Source: DASVUC01 sp036387255 (GTDB lineage: Bacteria > Planctomycetota > Phycisphaerae > Tepidisphaerales > Tepidisphaeraceae). From it: a DNA stretch of 64,000 nucleotides. The DNA is taken from assembly GCA_036387255.1 (NCBI GenBank), contig DASVUC010000011.1:1-64000 (forward strand). Direction: 5' to 3'. The notes under the pieces are model-generated. The model had not been told where the DNA came from. It saw only the letters and a program-made list of their open reading frames with translations, and did no database searches. A program made the translations under genes and the position numbers. This document shows, one piece after another, positions 33,361-42,046 of this stretch. How positions within the stretch are numbered: the stretch's first letter is position 1; every line of letters starts with the position of its first letter.

Positions 33361-33866
33361 CGCATTCGCTGCCGCTGCACGTCGCCCGTCTGCACCGCAA
33401 AACCTTGCGCCGGCGCCAGGCAGGCAATGTCGGTCACATCACCAATCTGATTCGTCAGCCGCAATCGAGCCGTCTGTGAACGTCCGGTTGAATAAAAATC
33501 CACCGTCGTGATCGTGGCCGCTCCTTCGGCTTCAAGAAGCTCCAGCTTCATGCCGGCCGGAAGCTCAAACACCTGTCCGAGATCTTTCCCAATCTGCACA
33601 AACTCCTGGCCGTCCTGCATCGTCAGCCAATACCGTCCCGTCGGCGCCTCAACGTTCAGGCGATACGTTGTTGCATTCGCCGCCGCCTGGGATTTTGCGT
33701 ATCGCGTCAGCGCCAGAATCTGGTCGACAGTGTCGCGCTGCTGCTGCCCGCGGTTCCAGTTTCGCAGGCTTGGCGTCGCCATCGCCATCGCCGTCAGGAT
33801 CACCACCATCACGAGCACCAGCTCGAGAAGCGTGAACGCTCGTCGATGTCGCGCAGGACGCCTCAT
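33357..33866 (-). CDS. gspH: Type II secretion pseudopilin GspH
   Basis: Encodes 169 residues. Prepilin motif RRA/FTLLELVLVMVVILTAMA, again with Ala at -1. The GspH/FimT-like pattern continues with ATPSLRNWNRGQQQRDTVDQ and LALTRYAKSQAAANATTYRL. It starts 3 bp after gspG ends. Confidence 0.8.
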   Translation of the reverse strand: MRRPARHRRAFTLLELVLVMVVILTAMAMATPSLRNWNRGQQQRDTVDQILALTRYAKSQAAANATTYRLNVEAPTGRYWLTMQDGQEFVQIGKDLGQVFELPAGMKLELLEAEGAATITTVDFYSTGRSQTARLRLTNQIGDVTDIACLAPAQGFAVQTGDVQRQRMR

Positions 33867-33869
33867 GAA

Positions 33870-34283
33870 TCACTTCGACCAGTTGTCGATGTCGTCGTTT
33901 CCCTCGCGGCCATCGGGGCCCATTGAGGAGAGATCGACGCCATTGGTATTGTGCGTGCCGGGGTAGCGATACACGTAAGCGTTGCCCCAGGGATCCATCG
34001 GGATGGAGTTCCGCTTGATGTAAGGGCCATGCCAGTTTTGCACGCCATTGGGTGCGCCGATCAACGCGCCCAGACCTTCATCGTTGGAGGGATAGCGGCC
34101 GCAATCCTGCTCGAATAGATCCAGCGCACCATCCAGCATGGAAATGTCCGCTTTCGCCGCGGTCAGGCGCGCCTGTTCGCTGCGGCCGGAGAATTTCGGC
34201 ACCACCACCGCCGCCAGCACCGCAAGGATCACCAGCACCAGCAGCAGCTCGATCAACGTAAACGCGTTTCGTCGTCGCTTCAT
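33870..34283 (-). CDS. gspG: Type II secretion major pseudopilin GspG
   Basis: Encodes 137 residues, the normal length. Prepilin motif RRRNA/FTLIELLLVLVILAV with Ala at -1 and Glu at +5, then VVPKFSGRSEQA. The C-terminal half matches the GspG core and calcium-loop region: LDLFEQDCGRYPSNDEGLGA, WHGPYIKRNSIPMDPWGNAY, MGPDGREGNDDIDNW. Main subunit of the pseudopilus. Confidence 0.9.
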   Translation of the reverse strand: MKRRRNAFTLIELLLVLVILAVLAAVVVPKFSGRSEQARLTAAKADISMLDGALDLFEQDCGRYPSNDEGLGALIGAPNGVQNWHGPYIKRNSIPMDPWGNAYVYRYPGTHNTNGVDLSSMGPDGREGNDDIDNWSK

Positions 34284-34318
34284 ATCCTCTTCCGTAAGGT
34301 CCGCTGTATTCGGACCGG

Positions 34319-35542
34319 TTACTTAATCAAATCCTGCAACGTAAACACCGGCAGCAGCATGCCCACCACCACGGTTCCAATCAGTCCGGCCATGATCATC
34401 AGCAGCAGCGGCTCGGCCAGCGCCACGAGCATGCGAAGGTTGCGGTCCAGTTCACCCTCATAGGCTGCACTGAGCCGAACAAGCTCTTTATCCAACCGTC
34501 CCGTCTCTTCCGCCACCGCGATCATCTCGATCACAGACGCCGGGAAGAGCAACGAGTTGCTCGCAAGACTTTTGCTCAGCGCCGTTCCGCGCTGCACTTC
34601 TTCGATTGCATGACCGACCGCATCGGTCAGCGTTTGATTTCCCAGCGCCTCTTTGGCCACGCGAAGCGACGCCACCAGCGGCACACCTGCGCCCACCAGC
34701 GTCCCGAGCATCCGGCAAAACCGCACCAGCGCGAACCGCGCCGCCACCTTGCCCAGCAGGGGCGTGTGCAGCATCGTGCGCTCCAGAAATCGCTGGCCCG
34801 ACTCCGTCACCAGCGCCCGATGAATCGCGAAAACCGCCGCCACCACGACGATGGCGATCGCCCACCCGTAGTGCGTGATCCAGGCGCTGATCGCCATGAT
34901 GATCCGCGTGAGCAGCGGTAGATTGCCGCCGAATTCCTGGAACATCCCGCTCATCCGCGGGATAAAGAATGTCATGAGCAGCACCACCACGCCCACCGCC
35001 AGCAGCGCCAGCACGCACGGATAGACCATCGCGGCTTTGATCTTGCCTTTCAGTTCCTGGTCGCGCGTGCGGAAGTCGGCAATCTGTTGAAGCACCACGT
35101 GAAGGAAGCCGCCCGCTTCACCCGCGCGCACCATCGCAACGTAAACCGTGCTGAAGGTCTTGGGCCATTTCGCCAGCGAGTCCGCCAGCGGTTCGCCGCC
35201 GACCACGTCATCATGAATGCGAGACCAGACATTCTTGGCGCCAGGGTGAGACGCCTCGCGGCGGAGCAGATGCAGCGCCCGCGACAGCGCTAACCCCGCC
35301 GCGAGAAGATTCGCCAGTTCGCGCGTGAATGATTCCACCGCCGCCTGTGGCACGCGCATGGATGCCGCCTTCGCCCCGTACTCAACGGGTGCGCTCTTGC
35401 CGTTCGTCCGTTCCTGCACCGAAACCGGCGACAGTCCCAGGCTCATCACCTGGTCCAGCGCCTGCGCCTTGCTCTCGGCCGGAATATTTCCGCTGGTCTT
35501 CTTCCCGGTGCGATCCAGCGCGACATACGAAAACGTGGTCAT
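34319..35542 (-). CDS. gspF: Type II secretion inner-membrane protein GspF
   Basis: Encodes 407 residues, usual length. N-terminal FSYVALDRTGKKTSGNIPAE, two repeated cytoplasmic F domains (SFTRELANLLAAGLALSRAL; FCRMLGTLVGAGVPLVASLR) and membrane helices (CVLALLAVGVVVLLMTFFIP; AIAIVVVAAVFAIHRALV; LLLMIMAGLIGTVVVGMLLP). The platform core through which GspE drives pseudopilus assembly. Start overlaps the gspE stop by 4 bp. Confidence 0.92.
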   Translation of the reverse strand: MTTFSYVALDRTGKKTSGNIPAESKAQALDQVMSLGLSPVSVQERTNGKSAPVEYGAKAASMRVPQAAVESFTRELANLLAAGLALSRALHLLRREASHPGAKNVWSRIHDDVVGGEPLADSLAKWPKTFSTVYVAMVRAGEAGGFLHVVLQQIADFRTRDQELKGKIKAAMVYPCVLALLAVGVVVLLMTFFIPRMSGMFQEFGGNLPLLTRIIMAISAWITHYGWAIAIVVVAAVFAIHRALVTESGQRFLERTMLHTPLLGKVAARFALVRFCRMLGTLVGAGVPLVASLRVAKEALGNQTLTDAVGHAIEEVQRGTALSKSLASNSLLFPASVIEMIAVAEETGRLDKELVRLSAAYEGELDRNLRMLVALAEPLLLMIMAGLIGTVVVGMLLPVFTLQDLIK

Positions 35543-37284
35543 GTCGCATCACCCCCAGCCGATTTGGCGTCCAAGGTGAACGCGCCCGCCTCTTCGTCCT
35601 TGGTGTTGCTCATCACTTCTTCAACCGTCGTGCGACCTTCGCGCACCTGCCGCCACCCGTCTTCGCGCAGGCTCTTCATCCCCTGCGAGACCGCGACCTT
35701 TCGAAGCTCGTGAGACGGCGAGTTTTTGATGATCAGCGTGCGAATTTCATCCGTGACCGCCATCAGCTCGAAGATGCCCTGTCGTCCACGGAATCCCGTC
35801 CCCTGGCAATTCCGACACCCCGCGCCGTGATACAGCACCTCGGGCACCAGTTCCTGGAACTCCTCCCGAAGCTTCTCCACCTCATCCCGCGGCATCTCCT
35901 GCTTGCACTTCGGGCAAATCACCCGCACCAGCCGCTGCGCGATCACCACTTCCAGTGATGAGGCCACTAGGTAAGGCTCGATGCCCATATCCACCAGTCG
36001 CGTCGCCGCGCCCGGCGCGTCGTTCGTGTGCAACGTGCTGAACACCAGGTGACCTGTCAGCGACGCCTGCACGGCGATGTTCGCCGTCTCGCGATCACGG
36101 ATTTCGCCCACCAGCACCACGTCCGGGTCATGTCGCAGAATCGCACGCAAACCCGCCGCGAACGTCAACCCGCTCTTGGAATTCACCTGGATCTGATTCA
36201 CCCCTTTAAGCTGATATTCCACCGGGTCTTCAACCGTGATGATCTTGCGCTCGACGTCGTTGATCTTCGACAGCGCCGCGTACAGCGTCGTCGTCTTGCC
36301 GGATCCCGTCGGCCCGGTCACCAGCACGATCCCGTGCGGCATCTCCAGGATCCGGTCAAAATGCCCCTTGTCCCGAGCAGCCATGCCCAGGTGCTGCACG
36401 CCCAGCATGGCATCGCCGCGATCGAGGATACGCAGCACGACGGCTTCGCCGTGAATCATCGGGATGATCGAGACGCGGATGTCGATCTCGCGCCCACCGA
36501 TCTTCAGCTTGATGCGACCGTCCTGCGGCAAGCGCTTCTCGGCGATGTCCAGGTGCGACAGGATCTTGATGCGCGAAACAATTGCCGCGTGAAACCGCCG
36601 CACGCTCCCCGGCACATTGGACTGGACCAGCACGCCGTCGATGCGGTAGCGCAGGCGCAGCTCGTTCTCAAACGGCTCGATGTGCACGTCTGTGGCGCGT
36701 GAATCGATCGCTTCAGTGAGGATCTGGTTCACGAAGCGGATGATGGATGCATCCTGCGCCGCGTTGGCCAGATCCAGGTCGTCATCTTCACGAGCATCGA
36801 TGACCTGAAGCTCGCTGCTGTCGGCCGTCAGCGTTTGCAGCGTGTCAGCACCGACGCCGAGCAGGCTTTTCAGCAGCCGCTCGATCTCGGCCGCCGGAGC
36901 GAGCACCGGCAGCACATCTTTCCCGCAGGCGAGCCGAAGCTCATCCAGCGATGATGCATCAGTGATGCGGCTCGTGGCCACCATGGTCACGCCATCGCGC
37001 TCTTCCAGTGGCAGCAGCCGATGGCGCAGCAGCAGACGGACGGGAAACGTGCTGAGAAACTCCCGAGCAGGGGGGCTCTTCTCCAGCCGTTCGGCGTCGA
37101 CGTAGGGCACCTCGAAGGTCTCTGCGAGGAAGCGCAGCATCGCCTCCTCGCCCAGGCCGTCGGCGGAGAGCACCGCCTCTTCCAGAGGCTTGCCTTCGCC
37201 CAGCAGATCGCGGGCGCGCGAAGCCCCGATCGCATCGAGCAACCCTTTTTCCTGCAAGCTGGAAATCACATATTCCACTACCAC
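35539..37284 (-). CDS. gspE: Type II secretion ATPase GspE
   Basis: Encodes 581 residues. N-terminal MshEN-like domains (about 1-150), then the RecA-like ATPase: Walker A GPTGSGKT at 324-331, Walker B region RAILRHDPDVVLVGEIRDRE, His box HLVFSTLHTND, and the zinc site CPKC (457-460) with CRNC (490-493). Hexameric motor of the system. First gene of the operon; a large palindromic repeat lies just upstream (37306-37383), and no clear promoter could be picked out. Confidence 0.95.
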   Translation of the reverse strand: MVVEYVISSLQEKGLLDAIGASRARDLLGEGKPLEEAVLSADGLGEEAMLRFLAETFEVPYVDAERLEKSPPAREFLSTFPVRLLLRHRLLPLEERDGVTMVATSRITDASSLDELRLACGKDVLPVLAPAAEIERLLKSLLGVGADTLQTLTADSSELQVIDAREDDDLDLANAAQDASIIRFVNQILTEAIDSRATDVHIEPFENELRLRYRIDGVLVQSNVPGSVRRFHAAIVSRIKILSHLDIAEKRLPQDGRIKLKIGGREIDIRVSIIPMIHGEAVVLRILDRGDAMLGVQHLGMAARDKGHFDRILEMPHGIVLVTGPTGSGKTTTLYAALSKINDVERKIITVEDPVEYQLKGVNQIQVNSKSGLTFAAGLRAILRHDPDVVLVGEIRDRETANIAVQASLTGHLVFSTLHTNDAPGAATRLVDMGIEPYLVASSLEVVIAQRLVRVICPKCKQEMPRDEVEKLREEFQELVPEVLYHGAGCRNCQGTGFRGRQGIFELMAVTDEIRTLIIKNSPSHELRKVAVSQGMKSLREDGWRQVREGRTTVEEVMSNTKDEEAGAFTLDAKSAGGDAT

Positions 37285-37305
37285 ACTCCAAGGTCGATCA
37301 ATAAT

Positions 37306-37383
37306 GTCATCCTGAGGGTACTCCCGAAGGATCTGGCTGGAACTTCATCCGGCGCCAGATGCTTCGGGGTACCTCAGCATGAC
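37306..37383. repeat. Long imperfect palindrome upstream of gspE
   Basis: GTCATCCTGAGGGTACTCCC (37306 on) is mirrored by GGGGTACCTCAGCATGAC (to 37383), and GAAGGATCTGG by CCAGATGCTTC, giving arms of about 30 bp around a 15-bp centre. The same style of TCATCCTGAGG palindrome is known as a dispersed repeat in many genomes. It may act as bidirectional terminator or mRNA end; only one copy lies in this window. Confidence 0.65.
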
Positions 37384-37401
37384 GATCTTCTTCAGGGATG
37401 A

Positions 37402-37974
37402 CTAGTCCAGCATCCCCAGCATCACCAGCGTCGCTTCCTGGCGCTGCGTCAGCACTTCCTTCAGTTCCTTCTGCGCATTGGTCAGCTCTGTCTTGGCCTT
37501 TTCCTTTGCCTCGCGAAGCACCTTCAGCTTGCTCGCCAGTTCGTCGGCGGACGCGCTGTTGTTGTCCAGCGCCTGACGCAGATCGCGCGATGCCTTCTGC
37601 ACCGGCGACTGGGTCGATTCATCCTGGCCTTCGGGCCGGCGGAACATCATCCCGCCGCCGCGCGTGTCGCGCTGAAGGTTGAAGACCTTCTCAAGTTTAG
37701 GCTGGATCACCTTCCACTCGTCATCGTTGACCTTGAGCTGCTCTTTCATCCAGCCTTCCATGCGCTGGCGCATCTGGGCGGGATCCCAGCGGCCGCGATC
37801 GCCGCCCTGGCCACCGCGATCACCGCCACGGTCACCACCGCGATTGCCGCGATCGCCACCCCGTTCACCACCCGAGTTGTTCTGATTCCCTTCGCCCTGC
37901 GCCTGCGCCCGAACCATGGCGGGCATCAACAACGCAGCCGACAACAGCGAAACGTACACCATTCGGCGAGACAT
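37402..37974 (-). CDS. Periplasmic protein with GGDRG repeats
   Basis: Encodes 190 residues from ATG 37974, which has AAAGGAG five bases upstream. Signal peptide (YVSLLSAALLMPAMVRAQ), a Gly/Asp/Arg repeat (GGDRGNRGGDRGGDRGG, about 35-60), then helical sequence (WMKEQLKVNDDEWKVIQPKL; about 120-185 is a long Lys/Glu-rich helix). The helical half resembles Spy/LTXXQ-type chaperone-like proteins loosely. It follows the sigma/anti-sigma/Spy-like genes on the same strand and may be a target or member of that stress operon. Confidence 0.6.
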   Translation of the reverse strand: MSRRMVYVSLLSAALLMPAMVRAQAQGEGNQNNSGGERGGDRGNRGGDRGGDRGGQGGDRGRWDPAQMRQRMEGWMKEQLKVNDDEWKVIQPKLEKVFNLQRDTRGGGMMFRRPEGQDESTQSPVQKASRDLRQALDNNSASADELASKLKVLREAKEKAKTELTNAQKELKEVLTQRQEATLVMLGMLD

Positions 37975-38006
37975 TTGTGCTCCTTTCAATGAGCTTCATT
38001 CGCGAC

Positions 38007-38573
38007 TTACGGTAATGTTGCGGGGCGCGATGTCGCGCGATCTTCGCCCCAGCGACTGTCACGTTCACGTCCCCCTCGATCACCACGGTCTCCACGATCG
38101 AATCGGTGCCGGCTCAAAAACGCGTCATACTTCTCGCGCTGCTCCGGCGTCAGAATCGCTTTGGTCTTGTTCACCGCATTGTCAAAGCGGTCTCGGCGCT
38201 GGTTCTCCATTGCCGCATTCTGATCAGAATATTTTTTCTGGATCGCTTCGTACTGGTCCTTTTTTTCCACCGGGATCAGCGAGATCAATGCCTCGTCCCG
38301 TTCCTTGCGGAACTGCCGACGAGGATCTTCGGCTCCCTCTCGCCCGCTGCGACCAGGCGCGAATTCCGACCAGATCTGCCGCATCTGTTCCTGTTGCTGC
38401 GGCGTCAGGTTCAGCTCTCGCGCCAGGAAACCTTCCGGCCCACCCCGCGGTCGCGTTGTCGGCGCCGTCGTCGGTGCAGCCGCCGTCGCTTTCCGCGACT
38501 CCAGGCTCACGCCCACCACGAGCCCCGCGGCAAACGCCACCACAAATCCCACGATGACCACCAACTTCGTCAT
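38007..38573 (-). CDS. Membrane-anchored Spy/CnrX-like periplasmic protein
   Basis: Encodes 188 residues. One N-terminal membrane segment (LVVIVGFVVAFAAGLVVGV), a Pro/Thr linker, then helical sequence with two LTxxQ motifs (ELNLTPQQQEQMRQIW near 57, ILTPEQREKYDAFLSRHRF near 142) as in Spy/CpxP and the CnrX-type metal sensors. C-terminal DRGDRGDRGG tail. Its ATG overlaps the anti-sigma stop, so the two are coupled; this arrangement recalls sensor/anti-sigma pairs controlling an ECF factor. Confidence 0.7.
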   Translation of the reverse strand: MTKLVVIVGFVVAFAAGLVVGVSLESRKATAAAPTTAPTTRPRGGPEGFLARELNLTPQQQEQMRQIWSEFAPGRSGREGAEDPRRQFRKERDEALISLIPVEKKDQYEAIQKKYSDQNAAMENQRRDRFDNAVNKTKAILTPEQREKYDAFLSRHRFDRGDRGDRGGRERDSRWGEDRATSRPATLP

Positions 38574-39031
38574 CGTACGCCTCGCTCATTCACGCCCAGG
38601 TCATCCGCCATCCACTGTGCGATCACCACCACGTCTGATCGATTCTCTTCGTGCGCCGTCTCGACCGGCGGCACCAGCGCCGCGGCCTCCCAATCGTGCG
38701 AAGCCGTTGCCACGTTCGTTCGCTGCGTCATGTTGAAGTTCAGCGATGCGCCCACCAGCACGGCCGCGGCAGCCGCCGTCAGCCACCCTGCAATCCGCAG
38801 CACGCCGCGATCCGTCGTTTTATTCCAGGCGCCGTAAAGCCGCCTCTCCGCGCCGCTCCGCATCTCGCTCAGCGGCACCGTCGACAGCAGATTGCTCAGC
38901 CCGGGAAGATCCTCGAGCAGCGCGGCACATTCCCCGCACTCCCGTACGTGCCGTTCAACGCTCTCCCGCTGCTCGACGGAAAGCTCGCCATCGTAATACG
39001 CCTGGATTTCGCTGCTTCTGCTGCACGTCAT
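38570..39031 (-). CDS. Anti-sigma factor with zinc-finger (zf-HC2) domain
   Basis: Encodes 153 residues from ATG 39031. N-terminal zf-HC2 motif: YYDGELSVEQRESVERHVRE followed by CGEC (H-x3-C-x2-C pattern). A membrane segment lies around 92-106 (LTAAAAAVLVGAS), then a periplasmic tail. Such proteins hold an ECF sigma factor at the membrane. It starts 2 bp after the sigma gene and overlaps the Spy-like gene downstream. Confidence 0.85.
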   Translation of the reverse strand: MTCSRSSEIQAYYDGELSVEQRESVERHVRECGECAALLEDLPGLSNLLSTVPLSEMRSGAERRLYGAWNKTTDRGVLRIAGWLTAAAAAVLVGASLNFNMTQRTNVATASHDWEAAALVPPVETAHEENRSDVVVIAQWMADDLGVNERGVR

Positions 39032-39033
39032 GA

Positions 39034-39564
39034 TCAGCTCTCTGCGAAATAACCCTTGAACCGTTTCCTCAACTCTTCTCTCGCCCGATGCAGTCTCGAC
39101 TCCACCGTACCCCGCGGCACATCCAGCGCCGCGGCCATCTCCTCGTAGCTGAGGTGCTCCAGTTCTCTCAGCACAATCACCGCACGATGCTCGGGCGAGA
39201 GCACCTTCAGCATTTCCGTCAAATCCAGCTTCGCCTCCGAACCCGCATTCGCTGATGCCGATCCCGCTACGTCTGTCTCGCCCAGTGCGACGCTCGGTTT
39301 CCTGAACCGGGTCCGCCGAAGCATCGCCGCGCGGCGCACCAGGATCTGCACCATCCATGTTCGCACAGCGCTTTCGCCGCGGAACTTGCCGTTCAGGACG
39401 GCTACAAACGTTTCCTGAACGATGTCCTCGGCGTCGGCTTGATTGCTGACAAGCGCCATCGCCACGCCATGCAGATAGCGCGCGTGCCGATCGACCAGCG
39501 TGCGAAATGATGCCTGTTCCCCCCGCTCGATCTGTCGCAGCAGTTCCGCATCGTCCGCAATCAC
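39034..39564 (-). CDS. ECF RNA polymerase sigma factor
   Basis: Encodes 176 residues from GTG 39564, chosen because a TGAGG site lies just upstream and because longer starts overlap the preceding gene by over 100 bp. Region 2: LVDRHARYLHGVAMALVSNQ, ADAEDIVQETFVAVL. Region 4: VLSPEHRAVIVLRELEHLSY, EEMAAALDVPRGTVESRLHR. Followed by its probable anti-sigma factor, then a Spy-like sensor, which suggests an envelope-stress or metal regulon. Confidence 0.88.
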   Translation of the reverse strand: MIADDAELLRQIERGEQASFRTLVDRHARYLHGVAMALVSNQADAEDIVQETFVAVLNGKFRGESAVRTWMVQILVRRAAMLRRTRFRKPSVALGETDVAGSASANAGSEAKLDLTEMLKVLSPEHRAVIVLRELEHLSYEEMAAALDVPRGTVESRLHRAREELRKRFKGYFAES

Positions 39565-39571
39565 AAGCGCC

Positions 39572-40492
39572 TCATTCGACGCTTGCGGCGCCGTTACCTT
39601 CGTACTGTTGCCGGGGATTGGGACTTTCTTCCCCAAGGGATGAATTTTGCATCGCGGGTGCCCAAGCCGCCTCCGCAACTGTATTTACGGGCGAGTTGCA
39701 CTCCGGGCAGCGCTCGCTGGACCCCCGCAGATCGTACCCGCAGTTCAGGCACAACCGCCGCCGGCGGCGCCACGCGTGCAGGAACCAGCGCTGGCCCAAG
39801 ATCGTCGCCCAGATTACCGGCCACAGCCCCAGCACCAGCGCCGCCAGCCAATGCGGAACCAGCACCGATCTACAAGGCATCGCCGCCGTCATAGGCGGAG
39901 CGCCGGAGGTCATCAAGCTGCCGGCTGCAACCGCCCCAGATGTTGATTGTCCCGCTATCTTGCGCAGCTCCACTCGGCCAGCCGATATCGTTGCACTGTA
40001 ACCTTGGCTCGGCTCCGCTGGCTTGGGCGGGATCTGCCTGGCGATCGTGAAGGCCCCTGGATCGAACGGCGACGCCGCTGGCTTGGTCGCTGCGGTCGCA
40101 AGAGGTAGAGCCACCGCAAACCCGCTAAAGCCCGTCGGGGACAACCGATCAGCTACCCCTTTCCCCATCACCAGCGGCCCGACCTGCTCCTCCTTCTCCA
40201 GCGTCAGCCGCAGACGCATCGGCAGGATCGCCGCCGGGATCTTGTTCGGCAGATACGCCCCCAGTTCATCCGTCGCCCATGTCAGCCGCTCGTCCTGCGG
40301 ATAACGGTGAATGATGACCAGGCGCAGCCAACCCTCCCGCGATGAAAGTTGCACTAGCGTCGCGTTCTTGGCGCGATAACCCCGGTCACACTTCGTCCAG
40401 CTTCGAGCGCGCAGCACGAGCAGGCCGATCGTCGTGACCGTCAGCGCCAGCAGCAGTGCGAACTTCAGAACCTGTAATATCCTGCGTCGCAA
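39572..40492 (-). CDS. Membrane protein with CGYDLRG zinc ribbon
   Basis: Encodes 306 residues. Membrane helix near the N terminus (FALLLALTVTTIGLLVL), a periplasmic-type middle part, a second hydrophobic segment (WLAALVLGLWPVIWATILG near 230) and a C-terminal zinc ribbon (CLNCGYDLRGSSERCPECNS), a motif very frequent in planctomycetes. It ends 7 bp before the sigma-factor start, so it probably heads the stress operon. Function unknown. Confidence 0.65.
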   Translation of the reverse strand: MRRRILQVLKFALLLALTVTTIGLLVLRARSWTKCDRGYRAKNATLVQLSSREGWLRLVIIHRYPQDERLTWATDELGAYLPNKIPAAILPMRLRLTLEKEEQVGPLVMGKGVADRLSPTGFSGFAVALPLATAATKPAASPFDPGAFTIARQIPPKPAEPSQGYSATISAGRVELRKIAGQSTSGAVAAGSLMTSGAPPMTAAMPCRSVLVPHWLAALVLGLWPVIWATILGQRWFLHAWRRRRRLCLNCGYDLRGSSERCPECNSPVNTVAEAAWAPAMQNSSLGEESPNPRQQYEGNGAASVE

Positions 40493-40685
40493 GAAGCCGG
40501 CATTGTAGCCGCTAATTGCCGGTCCTCGCTGTTTCCGTCCCGCTCACGTCAAAGACGCACGAATTGATTCTTGAAGCGCACGGGCGACACTTCCCCCATC
40601 CACCGCGCGGCCGAAGCATCACAAACAGCCCCGGCGCAGGCTCCATCCCGTGTTTATCGGAAGCTGCCGATGAAAGCCTGCGTTC

Positions 40686-41792
40686 TTACAGCGCCTCAAG
40701 CCTCTGCTGTTTATCTAATTCCAGCAGCGCCGCGATCAAAGGCTCCAAATTCCCCTGCATCACCTGATCAAGGTTGAAGTTCTTCTCCCCGCCACCTTCG
40801 CCGCCTAAGCGGTGATCGGTGCAGCGGTTCTGCGGGAAGTTGTAGGTGCGGATTCGCTGGGAGCGGTCGCCCGATCCCATCATGGCCTTGCGCGCCGACG
40901 TCTGCGCCGCGTGCTGCTGGGCGCGTTCGCGTTCATAGAGCGTCGCGCGGAGCAACGCCCACGCCCGCTCCTTGTTCATCGCCTGCGACTTGTGCTCGGT
41001 CATCTTGAACTGCAACCCGCTGGGCTTGTGCAGCAGCCGCCAACCCGTTTCGACCTTGTTGACGTTCTGCCCACCGGGTCCGCCGCCTCGGCAGCCGCCT
41101 TCTTCAACGTCCTTCGGCTCGATGTGAATCTGCACGTCCGGCATTTCCGGCAGCACCGCCACGGTCGCGGCGCTGGTGTGAATCCGCCCTTGCGCCTCTG
41201 TCTCCGGCACGCGCTGAACGCGATGTCCGCCGCCTTCATACTGCAAATGCCGAAACGCGCCGCTCCCCTTGATGTTGATGATCAACTCTTTAAAGCCGCC
41301 GCGCTCGGAAGGCGAGAAGTCGGAGGTGATGAACTGCCAGCGGTTCTTCTCGCAATACTTCCGGTACATCTCATAGAGATTGCCGGCAAAGAGAGCCGCC
41401 TCTTCGCCGCCGGTTCCGGCGCGGATTTCGAGGAAGAATGAGTCGACCGCATTGTCCTCCGCCGCCACGAACTGGTCCTTCAGTTCCTCCATCAGCGCAT
41501 TCGCCTTCGCCTCCGCGTCCGGCAGTTCCGCCTGCGCCAGCTCCGCCATTTCCTTGTCGGTCGCGGTCATCAGCTCGCGCAGCTCTTCCACCTGCGTCGC
41601 CACCTGCTTGTACTGGCGATACATAGTCACGACCGGCTCGATCTGGCCCGCTTCCTTGCTGGTGGCCACCAGCTTGGTCGGGTTCGACAACAACACCGGA
41701 TCGTTAAGCTGTTCCTGGAGCGCGGCAAACCGCTGCTCCACTTCATCCAGCTTGCGAATCAGAGGGGACGACGGAATCGTTTTTTCAGCCAT
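40686..41792 (-). CDS. prfA: Peptide chain release factor 1
   Basis: Encodes 368 residues from ATG 41792 (MAEKTIPSS); the longer frame upstream has no family sequence. RF1 recognises UAA and UAG and triggers hydrolysis. The catalytic loop RGGGPGGQNVNKVETGWRL contains GGQ. N-terminal coiled coil (about 10-110), the LEIRAGTGGEEAALFAGNLY motif, and the end RIRTYNFPQNRCTDHRLG are as expected. Confidence 0.95.
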   Translation of the reverse strand: MAEKTIPSSPLIRKLDEVEQRFAALQEQLNDPVLLSNPTKLVATSKEAGQIEPVVTMYRQYKQVATQVEELRELMTATDKEMAELAQAELPDAEAKANALMEELKDQFVAAEDNAVDSFFLEIRAGTGGEEAALFAGNLYEMYRKYCEKNRWQFITSDFSPSERGGFKELIINIKGSGAFRHLQYEGGGHRVQRVPETEAQGRIHTSAATVAVLPEMPDVQIHIEPKDVEEGGCRGGGPGGQNVNKVETGWRLLHKPSGLQFKMTEHKSQAMNKERAWALLRATLYERERAQQHAAQTSARKAMMGSGDRSQRIRTYNFPQNRCTDHRLGGEGGGEKNFNLDQVMQGNLEPLIAALLELDKQQRLEAL

Positions 41793-42046
41793 GGGTTGTT
41801 GGGTTGGGGAACAATGGGGCAGCTCGAACGACGCGGTCTGGGCGCAGCAGGGGGGCAAGCTAAAGCTGCGAAAACAGGCGTCGGAGCGACATCGTCACGA
41901 TCATACGGCAGATAACCCACCTTGACTATCGGCACCGGCGCCTTCTGGCAAGTAACTGTTTTGCCCCCGGCGTCGTCATATGGAAGAGTTCTCTTGGTCG
42001 GCGTGCCGATAGCTGTGACTGAATATTGAACTAAAGGGAAGGGACC

